64,000 nucleotides of DNA, from contig JAZHRO010000056.1 in the NCBI GenBank assembly GCA_037157565.1, positions 32,177,501-32,241,500 on the forward strand. Direction: 5' to 3'. Source of the stretch: Thalassia testudinum. Lineage: Eukaryota; Streptophyta; Magnoliopsida; Alismatales; Hydrocharitaceae. The position numbers and the translations under genes are program-made. A model generated the notes under the pieces. The model was given only the letters and a program-made list of their open reading frames with translations. It did no database searches and was not told the DNA's origin. Positions 21,345 through 33,087 of the stretch are shown here, piece by piece (the first letter of the stretch is position 1; each line of letters begins with the position of its first letter).

Positions 21345-22879
21345 CTGGGCCAGTTGGTTGCGAACCTCTGTGATCTCATCCTTGTGCTATTTTTGTATTG
21401 CCGCATTCGTCTTTTGAATGTCAGCCAGTGTTTGAAGGATAAGAATCAGTTGATCCTGGTTTTTCCTGGATTGGTAGGTGGGATTAGGCCGAGGCTGAGG
21501 CGGCTAATATGGATGAGGGGCTTGTGGACGGGGTTGATATAGTTGTCTTTGAGAATTTCTCGCCCACTGAAAGTTAGGATGATTTCGCCATCCAGGGTTG
21601 TAGGTATTAGAGAATGGGTCATTCTGGATGGAGTTGAGGTCCTCGCAGCTCTGAGGAACCTCAGGAAAGTCAGAATACGAGGGTTCAGAGTTCCTCCAAC
21701 TCGGGTAGAATGGATTAGAGGTTACTCCGGTCCGAGAGGCAGACGGGGGTGGATATTGGTCCATCCCCTTGGCAGATTGGTGATATATGTTTTGCACAAT
21801 TTCCCTTGCCAGAGGAGGTCGTGCAAAAGAGTTTTGCACAGAGGTGGCTTGCTGCAAATGTCGATTTAGCTTGTCTACCTTCTTTTCTATGATAGAAACC
21901 TTGTCCAACCGACTGGCCATCAGTTCCAAGTCAACGGGAGTGGACAGGTCCTGCATCTCATGTGTCCCTCTTAGATTCGTCGATGCGTGGGCATTCGTCC
22001 TGTCGAATAAGCCCATGGAGTCATTATTTATGGAGTTCTCGCACATGTTTTCGAGAATCTCCCACACTGTGTCCTCGTGTTGACCCATGATGTTTCCTCC
22101 GCACATTGCATTGACGAATAAACGAATATCCTCACGGAGTCCCTGGTAAAAAGACTGGACTTGTTCCCACTTAGGAACTCCGTGATGGGGCACTTTCACA
22201 TGAGATCTAGGAATCGATCCCAAGCTTCGTGAAGAGGTTCTCCCAGTTGTTGAGTGAAATGAGTGATCTGGTGGCGCAAGGCATTCGTCCGGCCAACGAT
22301 GAAGAATTTTTTCAAAAATTCGGACTGCAATTCCTCCCATGTGTTGATCGGACGGGTTTGAGTTTGATACCAATGTGCGGCCTTGTCCAAGAGGGAGAAC
22401 GAAAACATTTTCATGAGTAGGATATCCCGGTTTTGTACATCTAACCCGAAGGTGTGGGCGAGATGCTTGAGTTGTTTGATGTGTTGGAATGGATCCTCAG
22501 AGTTAAGCCCATGGAACTTCGGTATGGCATGAATCATATTGGGCTTCAGTTCGGAATCAGGTCCTCCAATTGGGATTCGTACTTGGGGTTCAATTGCCAC
22601 CGCAGCGGGATTATAGTGATCTCGCATCATAGGTCGCTGCAGTGGGTTTACAAAGTTCTGAAAGAGATCATTAAGGCGTTGAAGTTGGTGTTTAAGGTTA
22701 TTCTCCTCTTCAATGGGTTGTGCCATGATGGGAGAAGAAGGAGAATCAGGATCTGAATCAGATGAAAGATTTATGAGGTGGGGTTGCTGCACAAACAAGG
22801 GCGTTGAGGCTTGGCCTCGAGGAGAGTGAATTTCTAAAGGAGGTCTTAAGGGTGGTCTTAAGGACCTCCTACCGAACAT
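21345..22879 (-). pseudogene. Element B1 gag
   Basis: The start ATG 22879-22877 begins 'MFGRRSLRPPLRPP'. The capsid region is clear ('TWEELQSEFLKKFF', 'ALRHQITHFTQQ', 'LHEAWDRFLDLM'). At about 22195 a CGA-to-TGA stop and a nearby one-base deletion (a run of four G where B3 has five) shift the frame, which resumes from 22373 to 21504. That part has a heptad-like Leu/Ile/Lys stretch ('LDKVSIIEKKVDKLNRHLQQ') and the 'NTYNPGWRNHPNFQW' motif. TAG at 21506-21504 and another stop near 21390 follow. No CX2CX4HX4C zinc knuckle is present, and only one Cys lies in the region where A has one. It makes the particle shell in an intact element. Confidence 0.95.
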
Positions 22880-23825
22880 GCACTGAAGGATGTGATGAGA
22901 TTAGAAGGTGCTAGACCCAATCAAGACACCCAAAAATTGTTGGGTGACTATAGAGATTCGGGGCAGATGGACCCCTGGATCAGAAGATCATCCACCTGAG
23001 AAATACCTGGGCAGCCAGAGAGGGAGAGTCCCGCAAAGACCCCTACACGGTAGAGCGTCCCCACGGTTTACAGGGTTTCCCCCACCCGACCTCTCTTGTC
23101 ACTGCGGTTCCAGGTAGACCAGGATGGAGACCTTGACCTCTTAAGTCTACCTTTTTTTATTTTAAGATCAAGGTGCTTAATGTTCCACTTGAACTTTTAA
23201 GTATTTTGAGTGCAAAAGTGACCTAATTTTAAGGTTGGTTGACCCAAGGGATCAACTTCACCTCTTGTTCCTTTGAGAGTTTTTAGGTCCTTTTCTTTTA
23301 TGGTTCAAATGGATTAACAGCCTGATTTGCTTAGGGTTCTTCTTGTATAGATCTTTTCAAACACGGTTTAGGCACACCTCTTTTTGGAAAATTTATTTCT
23401 TTGTTTAAGAGAAGATGTGTCTCTAAAAACCCTAGCTTTGCAATCCTTAACTAGGCTCTAGTCGGTCCAATTTAGTTGCCTCAGAAATTAACAGCTAGGG
23501 CTCAATCAAGAAAGTTTAGCCCTAGTTGCCTTAGTTGGATGAACAGATAAAAATGTGTTGAAATGAAAATCAGGCAACTTGATGAGTTACTAAGTATGAA
23601 ACAGGTAGCCCTAAGTTGATTTTCTTTTTTTTTTCCTCTTTTAGATTTTGAGAGGGTTAAGAGAGAGGGCTTATGGAAATTGCATGCTCCTTGGAGAGTT
23701 TGTTGTGCAGTTATTGTTCTTTCCTTTTTGTTTTGCTTTCCCTGCTTGAACACAACAAAAGAGAGAAGTTAAGTCAGATATTAGATAGAAAAGTTGTAAT
23801 CAAAAGCTTTAAAAGTGCCCGTTGC
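22880..23825 (-). other. Element B1 5' leader
   Basis: About 0.95 kb lies between the PBS and gag. It matches the leader of B3 (38829-39740) and, on the opposite strand, the split leader of B2 (27922-28828 and 42522-42737). It contains 'gggagagtcccgcaaagacc' and 'cccacccgacctctcttgtcac' blocks conserved in all three. No long coding frame. Confidence 0.85.
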
Positions 23826-23843
23826 TCCCCGGCAAGGGCGCCA
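23826..23843 (-). other. Element B1 primer-binding site (tRNA-Asp type)
   Basis: The plus strand reads 'tccccggcaagggcgcca', one mismatch from the tRNA-Asp complement, 3 bp from the LTR start at 23847. Confidence 0.93.
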
Positions 23844-23846
23844 AAA

Positions 23847-25510
23847 TGTTATCACGTTTTGATTCGGGTTTAAAGTGTATCACGTTGTAGAATAACCGAC
23901 AAAACGTTTAAACAAATATAAAGAATTTTATTACTCGAAAAACTAGAGTATCTGAGGTCGAACACGGGGAGCAATCTCAGTACTTTTTAAAATCAAAAAA
24001 TACAACTGTTAAATGAAAATGATTGATTCAAAGAGAGAATTTTAAAAAAGGATTTGTGAAAGAAAAATAGAATTGGACGTCTGATTTCAATATCAGACGT
24101 CTTAAATGTAATCCCCTTTCTCTCTTCTTCTTCGTGGCTCTTCTTCTCCTTTGCACTTCTTTCTCTTTCTGCCTTTGCTTGAAGGCTTCTTCTTCCTGCC
24201 TTTGTTTCTTTTCTCTTATTTCTTCTCCTGCCTTGGTCTTCTTCCTTGTCTTTGTTTCTCTACGAAAGCTTCTCCTTTCTCTGCTACCTAGCCTCTTCTT
24301 CTTTCTTCTCTTCCCTTGCTGCAGCGGCTAAGTGTTCGCTTCTTCCTCTGCTCCTTCTTTCCTACGCAAATCACAGCCAATGCAAAACCTACCCCCGTCC
24401 CTCTACCCAACCGTCTCTCTCTTTCTCTGCAATTCGCTCAAGGATGCTCTCCCAGAGCCACACGAGTAATCGGGTTGGCTTCGCACCCGGGACCAGGTGC
24501 ACCGGCAGGTGGTGATGCGCGAGGAGTGCTCAAGGTTAGGGTCGGGTCGGATCCTGCCAGATCCGCGAGGTCAAGCCGCGGACTAGGCGGGTGTAAGGGT
24601 AGGTGAGGGACCTCACCCCTGTGCTTACGAAGGCAGTGAGCTTAAAACACAAAAATAATTTATACCATACCTGTGTTTTGCGCTTCCACGATGTGGGACT
24701 ATCTGGTCAATCCTGATTTCGCGCGCGCCCGCAAAGCTTTCGTCGTGCAATTGCCCTAGCTACTGGCTTCGCAGCGCAACTTGCTGGCCTCAGTCGCTTC
24801 GCAACACTCGTGTGAACCTACTGCACCTGCAGCCTGGGAGCCCTGGTGCCTGAAGCTGCTACGAGCTCCTCGCTGCTTCGACCGTCAATGGCGGCAGGAG
24901 CTGCAACCTCTCATACACAAGAATGGCCTATTGGCCCAATCAGATTAGCTAGAAACCTTCGCCATGGCACGGCGAAGATGATGCGCGGTGCTGTAGGCCG
25001 CAGGTCGGCCTAGGCGTGCGTGCCTAGGTCAACCTGTGGCCGGAGGTGTGGGGTTGTTCGGGGGGCAACTGTGGAGGTCTGGAGTGGCAGTGGAGGGGCG
25101 GAATGAGTTCCTGGTGGTGAGGCGAAGCTCACGAGAGGGTTGGCAAGTCGTGTGGAGGGGCGGAGTGGTGTGGGCGACTCGCCGGAGGGCAGTCGGAGGC
25201 GAGGACGATGGAGGTGGTTAGGCACTGTCGGGGGGTAATTGGATAAAATAGCAGGGGGAAAAGAGAGAGGAGAGGATGAAGAGGGTATCTGGAGTGATCT
25301 GGAAGGAAGGGAGGCAGCGGAGTGGACGGCGCGTAACTGCCGTCGTCGGGGAAGAAGGACCCTGAGGGCGGAAGCGGCGACGAGGATGAGGTCTGGGGCA
25401 CGCGCGCTTGGTACGGTGCGACGCGGGAGGAAGCTGCGAAGTTGACTTTGCTGCTGGTATGGCAGCAGAGCGACGAGAAGGAGGGGAGGAGGTCGCCGGA
25501 GCTTGCAGGT
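23847..25510 (-). mobile_element. Element B1 right (5') LTR, fragment 1
   Basis: This matches 12949 to about 14602. In the first 60 bp I count five mismatches to the left LTR. It is interrupted at 25510 by B2, whose left TSD copy is 'caggt' (25506-25510). The LTR resumes at 48544. Confidence 0.96.
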
Positions 25511-26335
25511 TGATGAGAGTCTCATCATGAGCCATAACTAGCTCATTTTGACCCAATAAAGAAGATAAAAGCTCCTACATAACCTAAAAGAAGGCCTAAC
25601 TGAAAGAACAAGTGCCTTGAGAAAAAAACATGAAATAAAGGTTAAAACTGTAATTTTACCATTGCAGTACGTAAACAGTATTTCTCAGAGGCAAAACATA
25701 GGTTAAATGGTATAAATGAAATAAAAAGAGGGTTGAGTCAATCAGAAATTGGTTTATATGCAATCTAAGAACCAAATGACACTTGGTAACCCTAAAACAG
25801 ACCCGTTTAAATTAACGAGGTTCTGGTCAGAACAAAAAGAAAGTAAACCCTCTAAAAATCATGGAAAAACATCCTCTAGGGTTTAGAACACTTAATTTGG
25901 CCTTTGGAACCTAGTTTGACCTAGATTAGGGTCCTAGCTCTTCAATTAACCTAATTTAGGTTTCTATGCAAAATGTCCAGTCAAACGAGGTCAAACCTAA
26001 AATCCAACTTCACCATTGGATTCCTTAGGTCCAAATTAGGTTTGTACCAGAATTTGGACCTAAGGAGAGGTCATCTTGACCTACTTTACAATTTAGTACA
26101 CCTAAACCATAAATTGGTCCCTATCTTTTGAAAACCTTTGCAGAGAGCCCCCTAGGTTCTTCTCCTCCTTTGCAAACCGGTCCTGCCGCCATTGCTAGGG
26201 CAGAACCGAGCTCCGGCGAGGTTCGGAGAGGGATTTCTCTCTAATCCCTCAGAGATTCCCTCCCAGAAATGGAAGGAGGATTCTCTGACGAATTCCCTTC
26301 CTTAAAAAGTCAATTACAATCGCTGGTGTGAACCC

Positions 26336-26363
26336 AATCTCTCGTGCGAACGCACGAGAGATT
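26336..26363 (+). promoter_or_regulatory. Perfect 28-nt inverted repeat upstream of B2 LTR TATA box
   Basis: Thirteen-base perfect arms (AATCTCTCGTGCG and its complement) around AA. It ends 85 bp before the TATA box. The right LTR has the same at 46856-46883. Confidence 0.8.
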
Positions 26364-26447
26364 TGGGTATCCACCTTCCTTCCAACTCTGACAAGTCGGT
26401 AGACCTTTTGGCGCGTTCTCCACGCACTGACAGGAGCGGCCAGCACC

Positions 26448-26454
26448 TATAAAA
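26448..26454 (+). promoter_or_regulatory. TATA box of B2 left LTR
   Basis: TATAAAA in the context 'cacctataaaagacacccc'. It is about 940 bp into the LTR, so U3 would be about 0.97 kb and R-U5 about 1.4 kb. Confidence 0.75.
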
Positions 26455-27509
26455 GACACCCCAGACCCTGCCGCAGAAGGCAAGCTTGATTTGGCCGAGT
26501 GTCCACCCCCAATTCGTCTCCTCCTACCCGGCCAAAAGTCCCAGCAAGCTCTGGCGAGCCCCCCTCCCCTCCCTCTTCGCTCTGCCACAAAACCAGTGGC
26601 AGAGTTAGCTTCCTGACTTCCCTCCGCGTAGCGCAGTACCCGCGCATGCCGCCTCAGCCCCGTCGTCGCCGCCATTCTACCCCACTGGGCATCATCTTCT
26701 CCGGCGACAGCAGGTACTGCTGTCCGCCTTTCGTCCCCTTTCGTCCTTACAATTAGGTTAGAACTCCTCTCCATCCTCTCCTCTCTCTTTTCCCCCTGTT
26801 ATCTCATCTGATTACCCCTCGACCGACGCTGACCACCCTCATCTTCCACATCACCGACAGACCTCCGGCGAGCCGCTTCCACCATTCCAGCCCCCCACAT
26901 GGCTCACCAACCACCTCGAGAGCTCCGCCTCACCACCAGGAACTCGCTCCACCCTACAACTGCCACTCCAGACCTCCATAATCACCCCCCGAACAACCCA
27001 CCATCTCCGGCCACAAGTTGACCTAGGCACTCACGCCTAGGCCGACCTGCGGCCTGCAGCATCGTCCACCGCCTTCGCCATGCCACGGCGAAGGTCTCTA
27101 GCTGATCTGATTGGGCCGAGAGGCTTGTTTTTTGCATGACAGTGTTTGAGCCGCTGCCGCCATGGACGACCTCTGATGAAGCTCCAATGAAGCTACAGGC
27201 ATCAGGCTTCCCAGGCTGCAGATGCAGGAGACTCACGCGAGTGTCGCGAGGTGAGTGAGCCCAGCACGGAGCGCCAGCGGAGCCATCCGCTTGGGCAATT
27301 GCATATGAGAGTCTGCGGGCGTGCGTGAAATCAGGGGGAACCTTTAGTCCCACATTGTGGGATTGCAACACTCAGGTGCGCCTGGTCCCGGGTACGATCT
27401 GACCCGGTTGTGGCTGTGGCTCTGGGAGAGCGTCCATGAGCGAACTGCTTAAGAGAGAGACGCACGGGTAGAGGGAGAAGGGTTAGGTTTTGCTCCTGTG
27501 CAGGCAGGT

Positions 27510-27740
27510 TGAACGCAGGAGAAGAAGGACTTGGCCGCTACAGAAGAAGAAGAAGGAAAGGCAAGCCAAAGAAGGAGCAAGACAGACAAGAAGAAGAAAG
27601 AAAGAAGCTTTCGCAGGAGAAGAAGGAAAGCAGAAGAAGAAGAAGAAGAAGAAGAAGAAGGCTTCGCAAGACAAGAAAGAAAGCAGAGAAAGAAGCAAAT
27701 GAAGAAGAAAATGAGAGACTGCAGAAGAAGAAGAAAAGGA
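27510..27740 (+). repeat. Purine-rich GAA tract in B2 left LTR
   Basis: Almost pure A/G with runs of (GAA)n near 27630-27662. It gives chance Lys/Glu/Arg-rich frames. The same tract is at 48030-48260 and, as its complement, at 13215-13430, 24115-24330, 29036-29280 and 39972-40240. Confidence 0.9.
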
Positions 27741-27903
27741 GAAATTACATTTTAACTAGTAGTAATTTCCATTTGCTCCCTGTGATCGACCTCGGATACT
27801 CCGGTTTTCGAGTAATGAAATTCTTTATATTTGTTTAGACGTTTTGTCGGTTATACTACAACGTGACATCCTTTAAACCCACACAAAACGTCGACAACAT
27901 TTT

Positions 27904-27921
27904 TGGCGCCGTTGCCGAGGA
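27904..27921 (+). other. Element B2 primer-binding site (tRNA-Asp type)
   Basis: TGGCGCCGTTGCCGAGGA, one mismatch from the tRNA-Asp complement, 4 bp after the LTR end. It shows that B2 reads on the plus strand, opposite to all other elements here. Confidence 0.94.
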
Positions 27922-28828
27922 GCAATGTGCAAGTTACCACTAGACTCTGCATTCTTTTTATCATATTGAACACTAACTTGCCCTACTTTGCTTTGATGTG
28001 ATCTTGCAGGTACTTCATGAGAAAATCTCTCCCGCAAGTCAACCACTCCAGGGCAGGTAATTTCTTTTCTTCCTTAATCATCCCCTAATCTTTGAAAGAC
28101 AAAAGGAAGAAAATCAATTTAGGAATCAATTGCCTTCTTTATATAGTAATCACCATCTCTAAGGCAAAACTTTTCTTGATTTTGCGAAAATTTCTGCAAA
28201 TATTCTTGAAGTTGGAGTGATTTTTCTTCCCATCCCACAAATTCTTGTGCCTAATTGAAATAACGCTTAATCTCGGCGGACCACACACTTCTTGTTTATA
28301 AGTCCAAAGAGAACTTTTGAAAAAGAAAAAGAGGATTGGAAATAGAACCAAATTAGGGTTTCCACATTAGGGTCTTGAAGCACTAGTCACACATGCCTGT
28401 GTAAAAGGAAATAAACCCTCCCGCATCAGTGTGCTACCCAAGCCCTTGATTGAAGAAAGCTAAATAAGACAAACCCTAAAATTGAGCTCTAAAATCACTT
28501 GAATCTTAAAATTTTTTTGACCTAATAACCTGGGAGTCAAATCAGGGTGATCTCTAGGCTCCGAGCTTAGAATCATTCTACCATCTATAGGACAGGTCAG
28601 GTGAAGTTGACTCCTTGGGTCAACCAACCTCTAAATTAGGTCACAATACCAAAAACATCTAAAGTTCAAGTGAGAACCCTAAAAGCACCTTTGAAATAAA
28701 AAGTGATAGACTTAAGAGGTCAAGGTCCCCATTCTGGTTTACCTGGAATCTCAGTGACAAGAGAGGTCGGGTGGGGGAAACCCTGTAACCCGTAGGGACG
28801 CTCTACCATGTAGGGGTCTTTGCGGGAC
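27922..28828 (+). other. Element B2 5' leader, first part
   Basis: Non-coding and homologous to the B1 leader read backwards (for example the 'ttgggtcaaccaacct' block near 28617). It is interrupted at 28828 by B3, with TSD 'gggac' at 28824-28828 repeated at 42522-42526. A candidate 3' splice site ('gatcttgcag') lies near 28000 but is unproven. Confidence 0.85.
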
Positions 28829-29293
28829 TGGTGATGACCTTCCTCTATAGTTCTATTATTTCGTCGTAGTATAGTATAGAGAAGTGATTACCAGTTTAAT
28901 ACAATTTGTTACTCGGAAATAAAAGAGTTCCCGAGGTTGAACTCAGGGAGCAAACTGTATTCTAGAGATACAAATTCTTATTACAAAAATATTACAAAAA
29001 TAAAGAGAGAGAGAGAGGGAGAGATAAAAATTTGGTTTCTTCTTTCTTCCTCTTTGTTTTCTCTTCTCTTTGGCTTTTGGTTTTTCTTCTTTGTTTATCT
29101 CCTGGTGGTCTTCTTCTTCTGCCTTCTGTTCTTCTTATTTCTTCTCTTCTTCAGAGCTCCTCATCTTCTTTTCTTTCAGTTCTGCCTTTCTTCTTTCTGC
29201 CTCAGCTGTAAAGCTTTTCTTCTTGCGGTCCCTTGCTCAGCGGCACAGCTTCTTCGTTCTCCTTCTTTCTCTGCAGTCCTTTTACTGCAGGGT

Positions 29294-29319
29294 GTCGTCT
29301 GATTTTCTAATCAGACGAC
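29294..29319 (-). other. Hairpin 'gtcgtctgatt'/'aatcagacgac' in B3 LTR
   Basis: Eleven-base perfect arms with a 4-nt loop. The other B3 LTR has the same arms at about 40231-40256. Confidence 0.8.
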
Positions 29320-30626
29320 TTAAATCGCCGCTGCTATAGTGCTCCACCTTCTTTCAGTCTTCGTCGGCCTTCTTCTTCTTTGTTTACCTGTGCCTGCACA
29401 CTTCAAAGTTTACGTCAGTGGGCAAAACCTACTCTACCCCCCCCCCCACGTCACTCTCTCTCAGAATTCGCTCTTAGGAAAGCTCTCCCAGAGCAACCGG
29501 GTAAATCGGGTACGCGGGTCGCGCCCGGGTCCAGGCCCACCGGCGTGCGGTGGTGGGAGAGGAGTGCAGGTCGGGCTAATCGGGTCGGAGCCAGGTCCGC
29601 GGGGCGTGAGCGCGGACGAGGCCGGGTAATCGAGAGGGTTAAGGGGACCTCACCCCGTGTGCTGAGGCGATAAGGCTTATTCACAAAAACAATTTGAACG
29701 GTGAAAGAGTTGCGAGGCTTACCGATGTGGGACTAAACTGAGGCCTCTCCTCGCGTGCGCCTGCTGGAAGACCGCGGCCTTGCTTCTGCAGCTGCAGCTT
29801 CGATTTTCGTCGGTTGCTGGCTGGCTGCCTTCGCAGGAGTCTCCGTAATCCGCAGCAGCTGGAAACCTGGAGTCCTCAAGCCTGGAGCGTGGGAGAAGCT
29901 GCTTCAATGTGGCATCAATGGCGGTCGAGCCTCAGAACCTGTCGGACACGAATATGGCCTCTCGGCCTGATCAAACTACTAGGGAACCTTCGCCGTGGCA
30001 CGGCGAAGGTGTTGAGCTGTGCGGCAAGCCGCAAGGCGGTGTCTGGCGGCAGCCCTAGGTCGGACTGCATCCGGAGAAATGGGTTTGTTTGGGGGAGCGT
30101 TACGGAGGTGTGGAGTGGCAGTGGAGGGGTGGGGGGTGCTCAGTGTGATGAGGCGGAGGTTCGGTGAGGGTCGGCGAGGTGTGTGAGGCTGTGGAGCGAT
30201 GGGGGCGTCTCGCCGGAGGGTGGCCGGAGACGAAGGGGGTGACGATGGTCAGGGTCGGTCGAGGGCTTAATTGAACAAATTGAAACCGGGAAAAGAAAGA
30301 GGAGAGGAAGGGAAGTAGTTCTAACTTACTTGCAGGGACAAAGGGGGAGAAGCAGGGCGACAGTCGTATCGACTGTCGCCGGAGAAGAAGATGCCCAGGG
30401 GAAGGGGCGGCGGCGAGGAGATGGCCGGAGAGGCGCGCGCTGGGTGCGGCGCGGCGTGGGTAGAGCGAGGGAGGACAACCTTGCAACTGGTAGTGCGGCA
30501 GAGCGACGAGGAGGAAGAGGAGAGGCCGCCGGAGCTGGAAGGCTTCCTGTCGGAGTGGGAAGAGAGGAAGTGGGGGTCTTTCTCCGTCAGGACCGAGCTC
30601 CCTCGAACGGTGGAGCGACGGGGGGT

Positions 30627-30633
30627 ACTTATA
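30627..30633 (-). promoter_or_regulatory. TATA-like box of B3 left LTR
   Basis: The minus strand reads TATAAGT within 'ccctataagtacc'. It lies 72 bp downstream of the 34-nt inverted repeat. Confidence 0.55.
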
Positions 30634-30704
30634 GGGTAGAATCAGAGAGAAGGGCGGAGGGAGACGACGTGTCTCCCTCGCCGGAGGACGCCGGAGATGG
30701 AGAC

Positions 30705-30738
30705 CCATACCGTCCGTGCGTTCGCACGGCCGGTATGG
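30705..30738 (-). promoter_or_regulatory. 34-nt inverted repeat upstream of B3 LTR TATA
   Basis: Sixteen-base arms with one mismatch around TT. The centre GTGCGTTCGCAC is the same as in B1 and B2, but the outer arms are different bases that still pair. The copy in the right LTR is at 41664-41697 with two further substitutions. Confidence 0.75.
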
Positions 30739-32169
30739 TGGGTTGCAGCGACCAGGGGGGTGTTCTTGCGACGGCTGACGACGCAGGGCACCCCCAGTTT
30801 ACTTGCCAGACCCTCCCCCTTACCCTGCGCGGCGCCATGCTCCACGCAAGGTCGCCGGAGCATGGTGCTGGTCAGGTTTTGGCAGGAGGGACCTAAATGC
30901 AAAGAACGAAGGAGAGTTAGGGGCAGAAATGTGAGGGTTCAAAAGTTGAGGGCCAAAAAGTAAATAAATGAGGACCAAAGTGTAAAGTTGGTCAAGAAGG
31001 TTTCCTCTTAGGCTCAAGTTTTTATACATGACTAATTGGGGCATAAGGATTATGATGGTGAATTTATTTCCAGATTAAACCTTTTTTGACAGGTCAATTT
31101 ACGTAAAAACCCAAATTAAGTTGTTAATTGGGCATGGTTCTCAATGTAGGTCAAAATGGGTTCCTAAGGCCAAATTGAAGGTTCTAAACCCTAGAGAATA
31201 TTTTTCTATGAATTTTAGAGGGTTTAGTTGATTTTTTTCTCTGCCTCAAACCTCGTGTTTTTAAGTGGGTTTGTTTTTAGGGTTACAGGATGTCATTTAA
31301 TTCCTTGGAGTTGCTGTAGCCCTTATTGAATCATCTCATCCCACTTTTCCTCTTATTAGGTTTCTTTGACCTATGTTTGGACCCTGAGTTACCCTATTTT
31401 CAGATTAGATTGGTGAAATTGCATTTTTACCCCTTAGTTTCTGTTTTCTTTGCGAACTCAGAATCTCTCTGAGTTAAGCCTTTCCTTGAGTTGTGTAGGA
31501 GCTTTTATCCTTTGTATTAGGTCAAAATGAGCTAGTTATGGCTCATGATGAGGTTCTCATCATACCCCCATGCCTAGCTTTTGCTAGTCCCTTAGCAAAA
31601 ACTTAAGGTTTCAACCCTTGTTCTAGACCATGAAGTTCTTAATAGCTTCAGATAAGTGCTTTTTCATTTGAGCTTAGATTAGGTTAGAATGCTGACCATA
31701 GGCCTAAAAGGTACTCTAGTACCAATCAAGATCCAAATCTGTCTAGCCTCAGCCTTAGTCCTTAGCAAAGGTTTTTAAGGCCCACAAGAACTAACCTAAG
31801 GTTTATTGGACTTTGTGGTTAAAGCACCCGTGCTTGAAATGATTTTAGCCCTGGCTTAGTTCGCAGTGTGTTTTGTAAGAGAGAGAGATAGAAAATTTTT
31901 CTGTTTGGAGAGTTTTCTCTCTTTTTCTTTTTAATTCTATCTTAGGATTGGCTTTTCAACACGGTCTGTATCAGATTCCTTGCTCCCATCATCAATCCTC
32001 AAGGGTTCCTGGCAGTCGATGCTTCGAGATAGCACCGCCCATGGCAACCCCCGAAACCCTGGCTATTGAGATTTCGAGATAATCCCATCCATGGTGTTCC
32101 GTGGCCGAGTCCAGACCCTGGTAATTGACACTTCGAGATAATGCCATCCATGGGATCTGAACCAGCAGA

Positions 32170-32219
32170 GTGCTTACATGCCCCCAGTAGGATATGTAAA
32201 TATCCTAAGAGACAAGCAC
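32170..32219 (-). other. Conserved 50-nt hairpin in B3 3' region
   Basis: GTGCTT / AAGCAC outer arms with an inner 20-nt palindrome that has one mismatch (32188-32207). Same length as in B1 and B2. Confidence 0.72.
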
Positions 32220-33071
32220 CGAGGAGATGATATTTTGTTACGCATCTTCGAGGGGATTTCCCGCCTCTCTGCGCTGGGAACTCGTCCAAATCAACTTCTG
32301 TTGATCGGCTGCTCCTACTCTAGGTGTACTTTCAGAATTTTTTGCGACGCTTCTGCGTGATTTTGATTTTTACGCTTACTGAACCAGGCTGTGTGTGAGG
32401 TTAGGGTGCTTAGGTTACTAAGTCCCGTAAATCGAAAATTAGTTAACGAGGCCAAATACTCCCTAAGCCTTGGACCTAGTACTTAAGCTTTTCATTTTCC
32501 TCAACCTCTTGAGGATTGTCTAGATCTTAATGGCTACTAAGAGTCTATTCAAGAATGCCTAAGGTTTGTGTTCTTACTAATCTCATTATGCACTTTTCAG
32601 TTATTTTCTTGAATGAGGTCTAGAACTTAGGTTAATTCCTTAGTTCCTTACTAATGACTATCACCTTTTCTCATAATTTTGTGCTCCTTTTTCATTTTGT
32701 TTCTTTTCTCCTTCTCCTTCACAAAATTTCCTTCTCCTCTTTTCCTCTTATTCTTTTTCGAAAATTTTTAATTTTTATGGTGTTTTTGGCATATGTGAAT
32801 TTTTTGTTTGAAACCTTTTCTTATAAGTTTTGCACTTTCATACCCCCCCCATGCCTAAGATTTACAATGTCCTCATTGTAACCTAGGGGGTTTTTATTTA
32901 ACTTAGTTCATTCCTTAAGACAGAAATTTGGATGAGTGAATGGGTCGGGTTGAATTTTGCGGACGATTTCTAATCCCAGATGCAAGCATCTGAGGTGGGG
33001 TCGGCTGTCTACAAGGGTGAACCTTAAGTGCAAAAAGGTGTCAGAAAAAGTTTTGGATTTTTAGGAAAATG

Positions 33072-33087
33072 ACGGGTTGCCTCCCGT
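33072..33087 (-). other. Hairpin ACGGG-AGGCAA-CCCGT after the B3 pol stop
   Basis: Read on the minus strand, a 16-nt hairpin with 5-bp arms follows the pol stop. It is identical at 44441-44456 in B2. In C (51325-51342) the stem is GATGGG/CCCATC, a C-G pair replaced by T-A. Confidence 0.75.

Larger units (their letters stand above)
25511..27899 (+). mobile_element. Element B2 left (5') LTR
   Basis: A 2,389-bp LTR on the plus strand starts TGATGAGAG and ends GACAACA. It is the reverse complement of the B1 LTR type, so B1 and B2 belong to one LTR family. It has a U3-tip inverted repeat (25511-25527), a 28-nt inverted repeat (26336-26363), a TATA box (26448-26454), 'agtcccacattgtggga' near 27347 and a GAA-rich tract (27510-27740). 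Compared with the right LTR it lacks about 120 bp at about 27745, including the U5 hairpin. Confidence 0.96.
28829..31562 (-). mobile_element. Element B3 left (3') LTR
   Basis: A 2,734-bp LTR starts TGGTGATGACC and ends TTCTCATCA. It pairs with 39764-42521. In the first ~250 bp I count six substitutions and one 2-bp indel between the two. It has a U3-tip inverted repeat (31546-31562), a 34-nt inverted repeat (30705-30738), a TATA-like box (30633-30627), a pyrimidine-rich tract and a U5 hairpin (29294-29319). It is a relative of the B1/B2 LTR but clearly a separate subfamily. Confidence 0.96.

Noticed and set aside
27490..27838. Lys/Glu/Arg-rich open frames in the GAA tract (also 48011-48332)
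   Set aside because: They are translations of a purine-rich simple repeat in all three frames within an LTR, with no domain and an equivalent in every B LTR.
29340..30963. Open frames on both strands in the B3 LTR (repeated at 40276-41921)
   Set aside because: They are LTR sequence, differ in length between the two copies, and have no recognisable motif.
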